A DNA stretch of 64,000 nucleotides, taken from Nocardia concava NBRC 100430 (GTDB lineage Bacteria > Actinomycetota > Actinomycetes > Mycobacteriales > Mycobacteriaceae). The stretch lies in the NCBI RefSeq assembly GCF_000308815.1, contig NZ_BAFX01000141.1, positions 46,622 through 110,621 on the forward strand. Direction: 5' to 3'. The position numbers were made by a program, and so were the translations under genes. Below are positions 25,654 to 33,293 of this stretch, in pieces (within the stretch, counting starts at the first letter, position 1; each line of letters starts with the position of its first letter). The notes under the pieces were generated by a model. The model searched no databases, was not told the DNA's origin, and worked only from the letters and a program-made list of their open reading frames with translations.

Positions 25654-25858
25654 CCTGCACCGCCGTCAGCACCTCGATCTCCCAGCCGCGGCCGACCGGT
25701 TCGTCCCAGCGGGACTTGGGGAAGACCGCGCCGTCGATGGCCAGGGCCACGCCCTGACACGGCAGGTTCAGGCGTTCCATCATTTCGCGGACGGTGAGCG
25801 GCTCGGGGAACATGTGCTCCTGGCCGTTCACGGTCACGCCGACCGGAATCGCTGTCAT
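25646..25858 (-). CDS. thiS: Sulfur carrier protein ThiS
   Basis: A 70-residue ubiquitin-fold sulfur carrier with the required C-terminal Gly-Gly (EVLTAVQGG). It starts MTAIPVGVTVNGQEHMF and contains PLTVREMMERLNL. Its C-terminal glycine is adenylylated and thiocarboxylated to supply sulfur for thiazole formation by ThiG. It overlaps thiO by 4 bases and thiG by 8, so all three are translationally coupled. Confidence 0.93.
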   Translation of the reverse strand: MTAIPVGVTVNGQEHMFPEPLTVREMMERLNLPCQGVALAIDGAVFPKSRWDEPVGRGWEIEVLTAVQGG

Positions 25859-26964
25859 CGAACTCCTCCTGGGTAAAGCGGTGCGGCGGTAGAAGATTGC
25901 CGCTCGGGGACCGCCGTGAACCGGCTGGGGTTCGCGGCCTTCGCCTCGGGCAGCTCGGTATCGGCGAGCAGGGCGAGGACGGCGTCGGCGGTGACGGGGG
26001 TGTCGAGAATGCCGTTGCGGCCGTGACCGGCTGCCACGATCACGCGGTCGTCGAGGTAGCCGATGAGCGGCAGATTGTCGGGGGAGCCGGGGCGGAAACC
26101 CGCGATGGCCTCGGCGAATTCGTACTCGCCGATTCCGGGCAGCACCGATTCGGCATCGGTGAGCAGGTCGCGGACGCCCGTCGCGGTGACGGCGGTATCG
26201 AAGCCGACCTCGTATTGCGTTGCGCCCAGCACGATTCCATCGCCGCGCGGAACGAGGTAGACGGGACGGCCGTGCACGCGGGCACGAATCACCCGGCGCG
26301 GCGGGGTCGGAGCGCTGGGGCGGCGGCGCAGGCGCAGGATCTCACCCTTCACCGGGCGGACCGGCAGGCCCGGCCATAAATCGGCCGCGGCGGCGCCGGT
26401 CGCGAGGACGATGCGGTCGTGCGGCAGATCGGTCAGGGCTTCGACCCGTTCGGCGCGGAATTCGACTCCGGCTGCGGCGCAGGCGGTTCGGAGCGCGCCG
26501 ACCAGGGCGCGATTGTCCACGGCCGGTTCGGTGGCGGCCAGCAGTCCGGCGCGGACACCACGGCCCAGACCCGGTTCGGCTTCGCGCACCCCGGCGCGGT
26601 CCAGCACGCGCAGCTCGTGACCGCGGGCGTTCACCCAGTCGGCGATGGTGCGCAGGTCCGCGGCATCGGCGGCGTCGAGGGCGACGGTGAGGGTCTCGTC
26701 GGCGACGAAGACGTCGGTGCCGGTGATCGCCTTCAGCTCGGCGGCGAAGCCGGGCCAGCGGGTGAGGGAGGCGGCGCCGAAGGCGAGGGCCTCGTCCTCG
26801 CCGGGCCAGCCCTCGGACAGCGGCGCGAGCATGCCGCCCGCCACCCAGGAGGATCCGGAGCCTACGGCCGGGTCGAAGAGGGTGACGGTAAAGCCAGCTC
26901 CGGCCGCCTTCCAGGCCGCCGACAGTCCGATCACTCCGCCGCCGACGACGGCCACACTCCGCAT
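25855..26964 (-). CDS. thiO: Glycine oxidase ThiO
   Basis: A 369-residue FAD-dependent amine oxidase that turns glycine into dehydroglycine for thiazole synthesis. It starts MRSVAVVGGGVIGLSAAW (FAD dinucleotide loop), and has GGMLAPLSEGWPGEDEAL, RPVKGEILRLRRRP, and the C-terminal VIVAAGHGRNGILDTPVTAD. I chose ATG at 26964 with GGTGGAG upstream over a GTG three codons earlier. It is the first gene of thiO-thiS-thiG, and divergent from thiE across a 152-base promoter region with no TPP riboswitch that I can recognise. Confidence 0.92.
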   Translation of the reverse strand: MRSVAVVGGGVIGLSAAWKAAGAGFTVTLFDPAVGSGSSWVAGGMLAPLSEGWPGEDEALAFGAASLTRWPGFAAELKAITGTDVFVADETLTVALDAADAADLRTIADWVNARGHELRVLDRAGVREAEPGLGRGVRAGLLAATEPAVDNRALVGALRTACAAAGVEFRAERVEALTDLPHDRIVLATGAAAADLWPGLPVRPVKGEILRLRRRPSAPTPPRRVIRARVHGRPVYLVPRGDGIVLGATQYEVGFDTAVTATGVRDLLTDAESVLPGIGEYEFAEAIAGFRPGSPDNLPLIGYLDDRVIVAAGHGRNGILDTPVTADAVLALLADTELPEAKAANPSRFTAVPERQSSTAAPLYPGGVR

Positions 26965-27116
26965 TGACTCCACCTAACCCGACCCGGGACGTCCGGGACC
27001 TGCATATATACGTCTCGAAACGGGAAATTCACCGGGGGCGTCGCGCGGCGTCGAGCTCGAGGCGCTCCCACGGGTCGTTTCGACTCAACCACCGTAGCGC
27101 GACTACCGTCGAGGCT
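26965..27116. promoter_or_regulatory. Divergent thiO/thiE promoter region
   Basis: A 152-base gap. On the minus strand TATATA (27005-27010) is a good -10 for thiO. The thiO leader then crosses a direct repeat of CCGGGAC (26984-26990 and 26993-26999). On the plus strand TACCGT at about 27102 precedes the thiE GTG by a few bases, suggesting a leaderless thiE mRNA. The element assignments are inference. Confidence 0.4.
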
Positions 27117-27818
27117 GTGCAACCCTCCCACCCGAACCGACCGGTATCCCCTCGGGAACGTCTCGCGACCGCACGGCTCTATCTGTGCACCGACGCCCGC
27201 CGCGACACCGGCGACCTCGCGCAGTTCGCCGAGGCCGCGCTGGCGGGTGGCGTCGACATCATCCAGCTGCGCGACAAGGGTTCGCGCGGGGAGAAGCAGT
27301 TCGGTCCGCTCGAGGCCAAGGCCGAGCTGGGTGCGCTGGCCGAGCTGAAGGCGGCTGCCCGCCGCCACGGCGCACTGGTCGCCTGCAACGACCGCGCCGA
27401 TATCGCGCTCGCCGCCGGGGTCGACGTGCTGCACCTGGGCCAGGGCGACCTGCCGCCCTGGTACGCGCGCCAGATCCTGGGCGGCGAGGTGGTGCTGGGC
27501 CGTTCCACCAACAATCGCGCGCAGGCCGGACTGGCCGCCGTGGACGAGCACATCGACTACTTCTGCACCGGCCCGGTCTACTCGACCCCGACCAAACCGG
27601 GCCGCACGCCCGCGGGCCTGGAACTGGTTCGCTCCACCGCCGATTCGCACACGCAGCGGCCGTGGTTCGCCATCGGCGGCATCGACGACGAGCGCCTGCC
27701 CGAGGTGCTGGCCGCCGGCGCGACCCGAATCGTCGTGGTGCGGGCCATTACCGAAGCTGATGATCCGACCGCCGCGGCCCGCAGGATCAAGCAGCGGATC
27801 CTGGAGAACGCCAACTAG
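27117..27818 (+). CDS. thiE: Thiamine-phosphate synthase
   Basis: A 233-residue TIM-barrel enzyme that couples HMP-PP and thiazole phosphate to thiamine phosphate. Seen are LYLCTDARRDTGDLAQF, VDIIQLRDKGSRGEKQF (pyrophosphate-binding Arg), VACNDRADIALAAGVDVLHL, GRSTNNRAQ, DYFCTGPVYSTPTKPGR, and FAIGGIDDERLPEVLAAGA. I chose GTG at 27117, where the family N-terminus begins; an upstream in-frame ATG would add 51 Arg/Ser-rich residues unlike ThiE. It faces thiO and is followed by a long inverted repeat. Confidence 0.93.
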   Translation: MQPSHPNRPVSPRERLATARLYLCTDARRDTGDLAQFAEAALAGGVDIIQLRDKGSRGEKQFGPLEAKAELGALAELKAAARRHGALVACNDRADIALAAGVDVLHLGQGDLPPWYARQILGGEVVLGRSTNNRAQAGLAAVDEHIDYFCTGPVYSTPTKPGRTPAGLELVRSTADSHTQRPWFAIGGIDDERLPEVLAAGATRIVVVRAITEADDPTAAARRIKQRILENAN

Positions 27819-27855
27819 GCACAGGACTCCCGTCATCCCATCGCGAGACTCCCCT

Positions 27856-27931
27856 CGTCATCCCGGCGCGCTTTTGGCCGGGATCCACACTGGCTGGGGT
27901 GGATTCCGGCCAAAAGCATGCCGGAATGACG
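27856..27931. repeat. 76-bp imperfect inverted-repeat element (REP/MITE-like)
   Basis: Two 33-base arms (27856-27888 and 27899-27931) match as inverted repeats at 29 of 33 positions around a 10-base loop. All four differences are transitions. Each arm has the form CGTCAT-YCCGG...GCTTTTGGCCGG-RATCCAC. A partial GTCATCCC copy lies just before it at about 27834. It separates the convergent thiE and molybdopterin oxidoreductase genes and may serve as terminator for both. Confidence 0.7.
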
Positions 27932-27951
27932 GGGCGTATGACAGGGCTCGG

Positions 27952-30132
27952 TCAGGCGACGGGGTCCAGGCGGATCGGGATGCCGTTCAGGTTGGACATG
28001 CCCGCGAGGCGTTCCACGTCGGCCAGATCCGTTGACATCAAATCGTTCACGTTCGCACCGCCCGCGGCATTGGCGCGCTGCCAGCCGCCGCGGTGACCCC
28101 AGCCGTGCGGGATGGCGACGGTGCCCTCGGTCATGTCCTCGGTGAGGCGGGCGGTCACCTCGATGGAGCCGTGCGGTGAGGTGACGCGGCAGCGGTCGCC
28201 GTCCTGGATACCCGCGACCGCGGCGTCCTTCGGGTTGATGCGCGCGGCGTGCTCGCGGTCGCCGCGCATGAGCGGCTCGACATTGTGCATCCACGAGTTG
28301 TGGGACTTGAGCTCGCGCAGGCCGATGACGCGCAGCGGGTAGGTGGGATCGGCCGGGCGGTCGGCAAGACCGCGCAGTTCGATGATGATCTCGTCGGGGT
28401 CCAGTTGCACGCGGCCGCCCTTGTGCATCACGACTTCTCGCAGCACGCCGGTGGTGATGCCGTCGGCCAGGACCAGGCCGTGCGGGTGGCGGCGCAGCAT
28501 GCGCAGGCTGAGACCGCCGCGGCGCAGGCCGAACAGGTCGCCGTAGGGGCCGGTGCGCACGGCCAGATCCACCAGCAGTTGCGGAGTCGGGCGGGCGGGC
28601 AACCGGGGCATGCGGCGGCGTAGGCCGCTCAGCAGGCGGCCGACCGGGCGGGCCGCGCCGAGTGCGAAGGGCTGCACGCCGATCCGGGTCGCGATGTCGT
28701 CGACGATGCGCCATTCCTCGCGGGCCTCGCCGTACGGTTCGAGCACGCGCTCGGTGTACTGCGTGTACGGGGTCGGGGAGAGCGCGGTGAAGGGCAGCGG
28801 AATGTCGTCGCGCTCCAGGAAAGTGGTCGCCGGGAGGATGTAGTCGGCCATCCGGTTGGTGTCGTTGACATATATGTCGATGGAAACGAAAAGGTCCAGT
28901 TGTTCCATGGCGGAAGCCAATTCGCGGCCGTTCGGGACCGAGGAGACCGGATTGCCCGCCGAGGTGAACAGCGCGCGCAGGCGGCCCGGACCCGGAGTGG
29001 TGATCTCCTTGGCCATGATGGCGGCCGGGAAGGTGCCCAGCACATCCGGGAATCCGCCGATGCGGGAACGGTTCTTGCCGTAGCCGATCAGGCCCAGGCG
29101 CGCGTTCAGTTTGGAGACGGCCACCAGTTCCTTGCCGAAGACGGAACCGCCCGGCTGGTCGAGGTTTCCGGTGACCAGGCCGAGCGCGTCGATGAGGAAG
29201 GCGACCAGGGTGGCGTGGCGGCCCAGGCAGGTACCGGTGCGGCCGTAGACGGCGGCGGACTCGGCGCGGGCCAGATCCCGGGCGAGCGCGCGCACCCGAT
29301 CGGGCTCGAGACCGGTCACCTCGGCGGTGGCCTCGGGCGTGAATCGCGCGACAGCGTCCCGCAATTCGCGCGCCCCGGTGGCCTGGCGGCGCAGCGCCTC
29401 GGTGTCTTCGAGGCCCTCCTCGAAGATGACCTGCAGCAACGTCGCCAGCAGCCAGGCGTCGCCGTCCGCGCGCACTCCGACATGCTCGAACAGCTTGGCC
29501 GTCTCGGTGTTTCGCGGGTCGATCACGACCACGCGGCCACCGCGCTTGGTGATGGCGGTGAGCTTGTCGCGCACACGCGGCACGCTCATCGCACTGCCGT
29601 GTGAGACAAGCGGATTGGCGCCCAGCATGAGCAGGAAGTCCGTGCGGTCCAGATCGGGCACCGGCACCGAGGTGGAGGAGCCGTAGAGCAGCTGGCTGGC
29701 GACGAACCGGTTGTTGATGTCCTGGGAGCCCGCCGAATACACGTGCTTCAGCCCCGCGGCCATCTGGAAGCCCAGCATCCACAGGGTGTGTGAATAGGAG
29801 AAGGAGGACGGATTGCCGAAATACCAGCCGAGACTGTGCATTCCGTGCTCGTCGATGAGCCCGCGCAGCCGCTCGCCGATCTCGTCCAGCGCGGTGTCCC
29901 AGGAGACCCGTTCGAACTCGCCCGCGGCCGTGCGCCGCAGCGGATACAGCACGCGGTCCGGATCGTTCTGGATCTCGGTGAAGGCGATGCCCTTGGGGCA
30001 GGCATTGCCGCGGGAGAGCGGATGCTCCTTGTCGGCGCGCAGCTGGATCAGCCTGCCGTCCTCGACGGTGGCGATCAGTCCGCAGAGCGGCTCGCAGATC
30101 CGGCAGTACGTGGGAAGCTCGCGCGTGCTCAC
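27952..30132 (-). CDS. Molybdopterin-dependent oxidoreductase (formate dehydrogenase/BisC-like)
   Basis: A 726-residue DMSO-reductase-family enzyme. The N-terminal 4Fe-4S site is CRICEPLCG with the fourth Cys in RGNACPKG (about residues 10-50). Molybdopterin domains follow with YFGNPSSFSYSHTLWMLGFQ, GANPLVSHGSAMSVPRV, and RTGTCLGRHATLVAFLIDAL, then a C-terminal molydopterin-dinucleotide-binding domain ending near PIRLDPVA. No Tat signal is visible, so it is probably cytoplasmic. GTG at 30132 is the natural start. The NUDIX stop lies 4 bases upstream. The substrate is not assignable; similar actinobacterial genes are labelled formate dehydrogenase without proof. Confidence 0.85.
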   Translation of the reverse strand: MSTRELPTYCRICEPLCGLIATVEDGRLIQLRADKEHPLSRGNACPKGIAFTEIQNDPDRVLYPLRRTAAGEFERVSWDTALDEIGERLRGLIDEHGMHSLGWYFGNPSSFSYSHTLWMLGFQMAAGLKHVYSAGSQDINNRFVASQLLYGSSTSVPVPDLDRTDFLLMLGANPLVSHGSAMSVPRVRDKLTAITKRGGRVVVIDPRNTETAKLFEHVGVRADGDAWLLATLLQVIFEEGLEDTEALRRQATGARELRDAVARFTPEATAEVTGLEPDRVRALARDLARAESAAVYGRTGTCLGRHATLVAFLIDALGLVTGNLDQPGGSVFGKELVAVSKLNARLGLIGYGKNRSRIGGFPDVLGTFPAAIMAKEITTPGPGRLRALFTSAGNPVSSVPNGRELASAMEQLDLFVSIDIYVNDTNRMADYILPATTFLERDDIPLPFTALSPTPYTQYTERVLEPYGEAREEWRIVDDIATRIGVQPFALGAARPVGRLLSGLRRRMPRLPARPTPQLLVDLAVRTGPYGDLFGLRRGGLSLRMLRRHPHGLVLADGITTGVLREVVMHKGGRVQLDPDEIIIELRGLADRPADPTYPLRVIGLRELKSHNSWMHNVEPLMRGDREHAARINPKDAAVAGIQDGDRCRVTSPHGSIEVTARLTEDMTEGTVAIPHGWGHRGGWQRANAAGGANVNDLMSTDLADVERLAGMSNLNGIPIRLDPVA

Positions 30133-30136
30133 CCCA

Positions 30137-30820
30137 TCAAGAGAACACCTGACCGGGAGTGAGGAACAACACATTTCCGGCCAATTCGGTCTGTTTCGAG
30201 CCGGATTCGGCCGCGGCGCCCGGGCAGATGCGGGCCGTGCGGCCGTTGCCGTCGCCATTGGAGTGCAGCCAGACGAATCCGTGCTCGGCCAGATCCAGGG
30301 TGCGCGGCAACGCGGCCGCCACCGCGCGGCGAGCCGGGATTCCGGCCAGGCTGACGCGGGCGGGCGTGGCCCGCAGCAACGGCCAGGCGGCGGCGAAACC
30401 GGGATGCAGCGGCCGGTCCTCGACCTCGTCCTCGGGCACCCACACCAGATCTTGGCTCTCCATATTGCCCCGGGTCTCGAGCCGGTCCGGGGCATCGGCG
30501 ATGACCGTGGTGTAGGTCCAGCCGCTGAGTGCGGTCGCGGTCACCCGGGAGCCGCGCACGCGGATCGAACCGGGTGCGATGCCCGCCTCCTCCTCGGCCT
30601 CGCGGACCGCGGCGTGCACGGTGGTCTCGTGGGAATCGCGGGCGCCGCCGGGCAGGGCCCAGGTGCCGCCCTGATGGGTCCAGGCGGCCCGGTGGTGCAG
30701 CAGGACCGCGGCGCCGCCGCCGATCAGCGGGGCGCGCAGCAACAGTCCGGCAGCCCCGAAGCGACCCCATTGACGGGAGCCATCCGGGCTTTCCGCCCAA
30801 CCGTCACCGTCACCACGCAT
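30137..30820 (-). CDS. NUDIX hydrolase (MutT3-like)
   Basis: A 227-residue NUDIX protein. The catalytic box is GGARDSHETTVHAAVREAEE followed by EAGI, matching GX5EX7REUXEEXGU. It should cleave nucleoside diphosphate-linked compounds. I chose ATG at 30820; longer frames to the right run antisense to glnX. In mycobacteria mutT3 (Rv0413) also lies between glnX and the thi genes, so position supports an orthologue. The C-terminal about 60 residues beyond the domain include FVWLHSNGDGNGRTARICPG. It lies 4 bases before the molybdoenzyme gene and is probably cotranscribed with it. Confidence 0.86.
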   Translation of the reverse strand: MRGDGDGWAESPDGSRQWGRFGAAGLLLRAPLIGGGAAVLLHHRAAWTHQGGTWALPGGARDSHETTVHAAVREAEEEAGIAPGSIRVRGSRVTATALSGWTYTTVIADAPDRLETRGNMESQDLVWVPEDEVEDRPLHPGFAAAWPLLRATPARVSLAGIPARRAVAAALPRTLDLAEHGFVWLHSNGDGNGRTARICPGAAAESGSKQTELAGNVLFLTPGQVFS

Positions 30821-30865
30821 CTTCGCAATCCCATCATCCGACCCAGTCGCTGTGCACACTTCCCG

Positions 30866-30887
30866 CCCCGCGGGGCACACCGCGGGG
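30866..30887. promoter_or_regulatory. GC inverted repeat in the NUDIX/glnX divergent region
   Basis: CCCCGCGG and CCGCGGGG surround a 6-base spacer in the 156-base gap between the divergent NUDIX and glnX genes. It may be a regulator site; in GC-rich DNA chance is also possible. Confidence 0.3.
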
Positions 30888-30976
30888 ATTCCCGCGTCAC
30901 GACGGAGGTACGTCCACAATAAGCTCATCCGGACGTAGCAAGTTGGTCGTTCGTTTTCGGTCATTGGGAGGTGAGG

Positions 30977-32308
30977 ATGGCTCGTACCGAGGAGTCGATG
31001 GTGGCGGAGCCGTCCCCGCGCGCGGCCGGTCCGGTCTGGCGGGAACGCCTCGCGACCACGGAACTGCGCTCCTTCGCGCACTCCTCCCCCGCCAAGCTGA
31101 TCGCCGTCGGGCTGGTCCTGCTGTGCCTGTGCGTGACCGCCGGCATTGTCACCGCGACCGCGGTGACCAACCGGCAACACGCCCTGGACGTGCTGCTCAC
31201 CGAGTCCGAGCCGGACGCGTATTCGGCGCAGCGGCTCTACACCTCGCTGTCGGTGGCCGACGCCTCGGCGGGCACCGCCTTCATTTCCGGTGGGCTGGAG
31301 CCCAAGCCGGTGCGCGACCGCTACAACCAGGCGGTCGGCGAGGCGGCCGCCGAACTGGTGACCCAGTCCAATCGCAGTGACGGGGACTCGGATACGCATC
31401 TGCGCAGCGGCATCGCCACCGGACTGCCGGTGTACGCGGGCATCGTGGAGACCGCGCGGGCCAACAATCGCGGCGGGGAGCCGGTCGGCGCGGCCTATCT
31501 GAGCGAGGGCTCCAACCTCATGCAGAAGACGCTGCTGCCGATGGCGCAGGAACTGCAGGAGCATCGGTCCGCGGCCATCACCGCCACCCAGCGCAATCAC
31601 GTGCGGCCGCCGTGGCCCGCCATCTATCTGCCGCTGATCGCGGTGGCCGCGCTGATCGCGGCACAGCTGTTCCTGTTCCGGCGCTGGCACCGGGTGCTCA
31701 ATCTCGGCCTGCTGCTGGCCAGCGGGACCATGGTGGTGCTGTTGTCCTGGACGGTGGTCGCGGGCATCATCTCCGCGGTCGACACCACCCACGCCCGCGA
31801 CGACGGCAGCATCCCGACCGCCGCGCTCACCGAGAGCCGCATCCTGGCCCAGCAGGCCCGCACCGCCGAGACCCTCAAGCTGGTGCGCCGCGACACCAGC
31901 GCCGACTACGACCGCACCTACGACCAGGCCATCGGGAAATTGCGGAATATCCTGTCCGGCTACGGATCCGACAAGCCCGGCGCCAACGATGTGAAGACCG
32001 CCGCGGCCGCCCTGGACCGCTGGCGGGCCGCGCACCAGCGCATGAACGACGCGCTGTCCAAGGGCGACTTCCTGGGAGCGGCCGCCGTCGCCACCGGTCC
32101 GGGGGCGAACGAGGCCACCGCCCAGACCGACGCGCTGGACCGCGCCCTCGGCGACGGCATCGGCGACACCCGGAACATGTTGCGCGCCGACACCTCTCAC
32201 GCCGCGCGCACCCTCGACCTGCTCGGGCCGGGCGCGCTGGTGCTGAGCACCGCGGCCGCCGTGCTCATCGCCGCCGGACTCTGGCCGCGACTGCGGGAGT
32301 ACCGATGA
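30977..32308 (+). CDS. glnX: GlnX-like membrane sensor protein
   Basis: A 443-residue membrane protein with hydrophobic segments near residues 37-60 (LIAVGLVLLCLCVTAGIVTA), 212-232, 240-265 and 415-435. The long region after the first helix and another of about 150 residues before the last lie outside or between membranes. This matches mycobacterial GlnX (Rv0412c), the partner that relays GlnH ligand binding to PknG. I chose ATG at 30977 after GGGAGGTGAG. It is the first gene of glnX-glnH-pknG and overlaps glnH by ATGA. The assignment rests mainly on gene order and topology. Confidence 0.82.
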   Translation: MARTEESMVAEPSPRAAGPVWRERLATTELRSFAHSSPAKLIAVGLVLLCLCVTAGIVTATAVTNRQHALDVLLTESEPDAYSAQRLYTSLSVADASAGTAFISGGLEPKPVRDRYNQAVGEAAAELVTQSNRSDGDSDTHLRSGIATGLPVYAGIVETARANNRGGEPVGAAYLSEGSNLMQKTLLPMAQELQEHRSAAITATQRNHVRPPWPAIYLPLIAVAALIAAQLFLFRRWHRVLNLGLLLASGTMVVLLSWTVVAGIISAVDTTHARDDGSIPTAALTESRILAQQARTAETLKLVRRDTSADYDRTYDQAIGKLRNILSGYGSDKPGANDVKTAAAALDRWRAAHQRMNDALSKGDFLGAAAVATGPGANEATAQTDALDRALGDGIGDTRNMLRADTSHAARTLDLLGPGALVLSTAAAVLIAAGLWPRLREYR

Positions 32309-33291
32309 CGCGAAGACGGATCCGATTGCTCACCGCGGCCGCGCTGTCCGGGGCCGTGTTGTTCACCGCCGCCTGCGGCGACGACAGCCCGCCGCCGCCC
32401 GCGCCCTCGACCCGGGTGCCGAGCTATATCGAACCGCCGCTGCCCTCGGGAGCCGTTGCGGCGCAGACCCAGTCGACCCTGCCGCCCCCGCCCCCGGAGT
32501 GCGGGGACGCGACCGCGAGCCTGCGGCCGAACGGGACGAACAGCGGGCCCGATATCGATGCCATCCGGGCACGCGGCCGACTCTTGGTCGGACTGGATCC
32601 GGGCAGCAATCTGTTCAGTTTCCGGGATCCGACCAGCGGCACGCTGGCGGGCTTCGACGTGGACATCGCCAAGGAGCTGGCGCGGGATCTGCTGGGTGAT
32701 CCGGGTGCGATCGAGTACCGGATCCTGAGTTCGGCCGACCGCGAGAAGGCCCTGGTCGAGCACACCGTGGATGTCGTGGTGAAGACCATGACCATCAATT
32801 GCCAACGGCGGCAGACGGTCACCTTCTCGACGTCTTATCTGCAGGCGCATCAGCGGGTGCTGACCGTGCGCGACTCCGGGATCGCCGGGCTCGCCGATCT
32901 GGCCGGGCGCCGGGTGTGCGTGGCCAGCGGCACCACCTCGCTCGACCTGATCCGCCGCCAGCAGCCCGCCGCCTCCATCCTCACCGTGCCCGGCTGGGCC
33001 GACTGCCTGGTGGTGCTGCAGCAGCGGCAGGTGGACGCGGTCAGCACCGACGACACCGTGCTGGCCGGGCTCGCCGAACAGGATCCGGCCACCGAGGTGG
33101 TCGGGCCCAACCTGAGCACCGAGCAGTACGGCATCGGCATCTCCAAGGGCTCCGACGATCTGGTCCGCTTCGTGAACGGCACGCTGGAACGCATTCGCGC
33201 CGACGGCACCTGGAACCGGCTCTACCGGCGCTGGCTGTCCACCGAATTGGGTGACGCGGCCGTGCCACCGCCCCCGAGGTATCAGGACTGA
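32305..33291 (+). CDS. glnH: GlnH-like solute-binding lipoprotein
   Basis: A 328-residue extracytoplasmic binding protein of the polar amino-acid family. The signal peptide ends at the lipobox LFTAAC (Cys about 23), so it should be lipid-anchored. A Pro-rich linker is followed by the SBP_bac_3 domain: RGRLLVGLDPGSNLFSFRD, GTLAGFDVDIAKELARDLLG, VVVKTMTINCQRRQTVTFS, and GRRVCVASGTTSLDLI. In mycobacteria GlnH senses aspartate/glutamate and signals through GlnX to PknG. It is coupled to glnX, and 2 bases separate it from pknG. There is no ABC permease nearby, which fits sensing rather than uptake. Confidence 0.87.
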   Translation: MTRRRIRLLTAAALSGAVLFTAACGDDSPPPPAPSTRVPSYIEPPLPSGAVAAQTQSTLPPPPPECGDATASLRPNGTNSGPDIDAIRARGRLLVGLDPGSNLFSFRDPTSGTLAGFDVDIAKELARDLLGDPGAIEYRILSSADREKALVEHTVDVVVKTMTINCQRRQTVTFSTSYLQAHQRVLTVRDSGIAGLADLAGRRVCVASGTTSLDLIRRQQPAASILTVPGWADCLVVLQQRQVDAVSTDDTVLAGLAEQDPATEVVGPNLSTEQYGIGISKGSDDLVRFVNGTLERIRADGTWNRLYRRWLSTELGDAAVPPPPRYQD

Positions 33292-33293
33292 CG

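Noticed and set aside
26965..27116. Possible TPP riboswitch upstream of thiO or thiE
   Set aside because: I looked for the conserved CUGAGA and the second-arm ACCUGAUC/GGNUAAUACC-type blocks on both strands and found neither; both starts also look close to their -10 elements.
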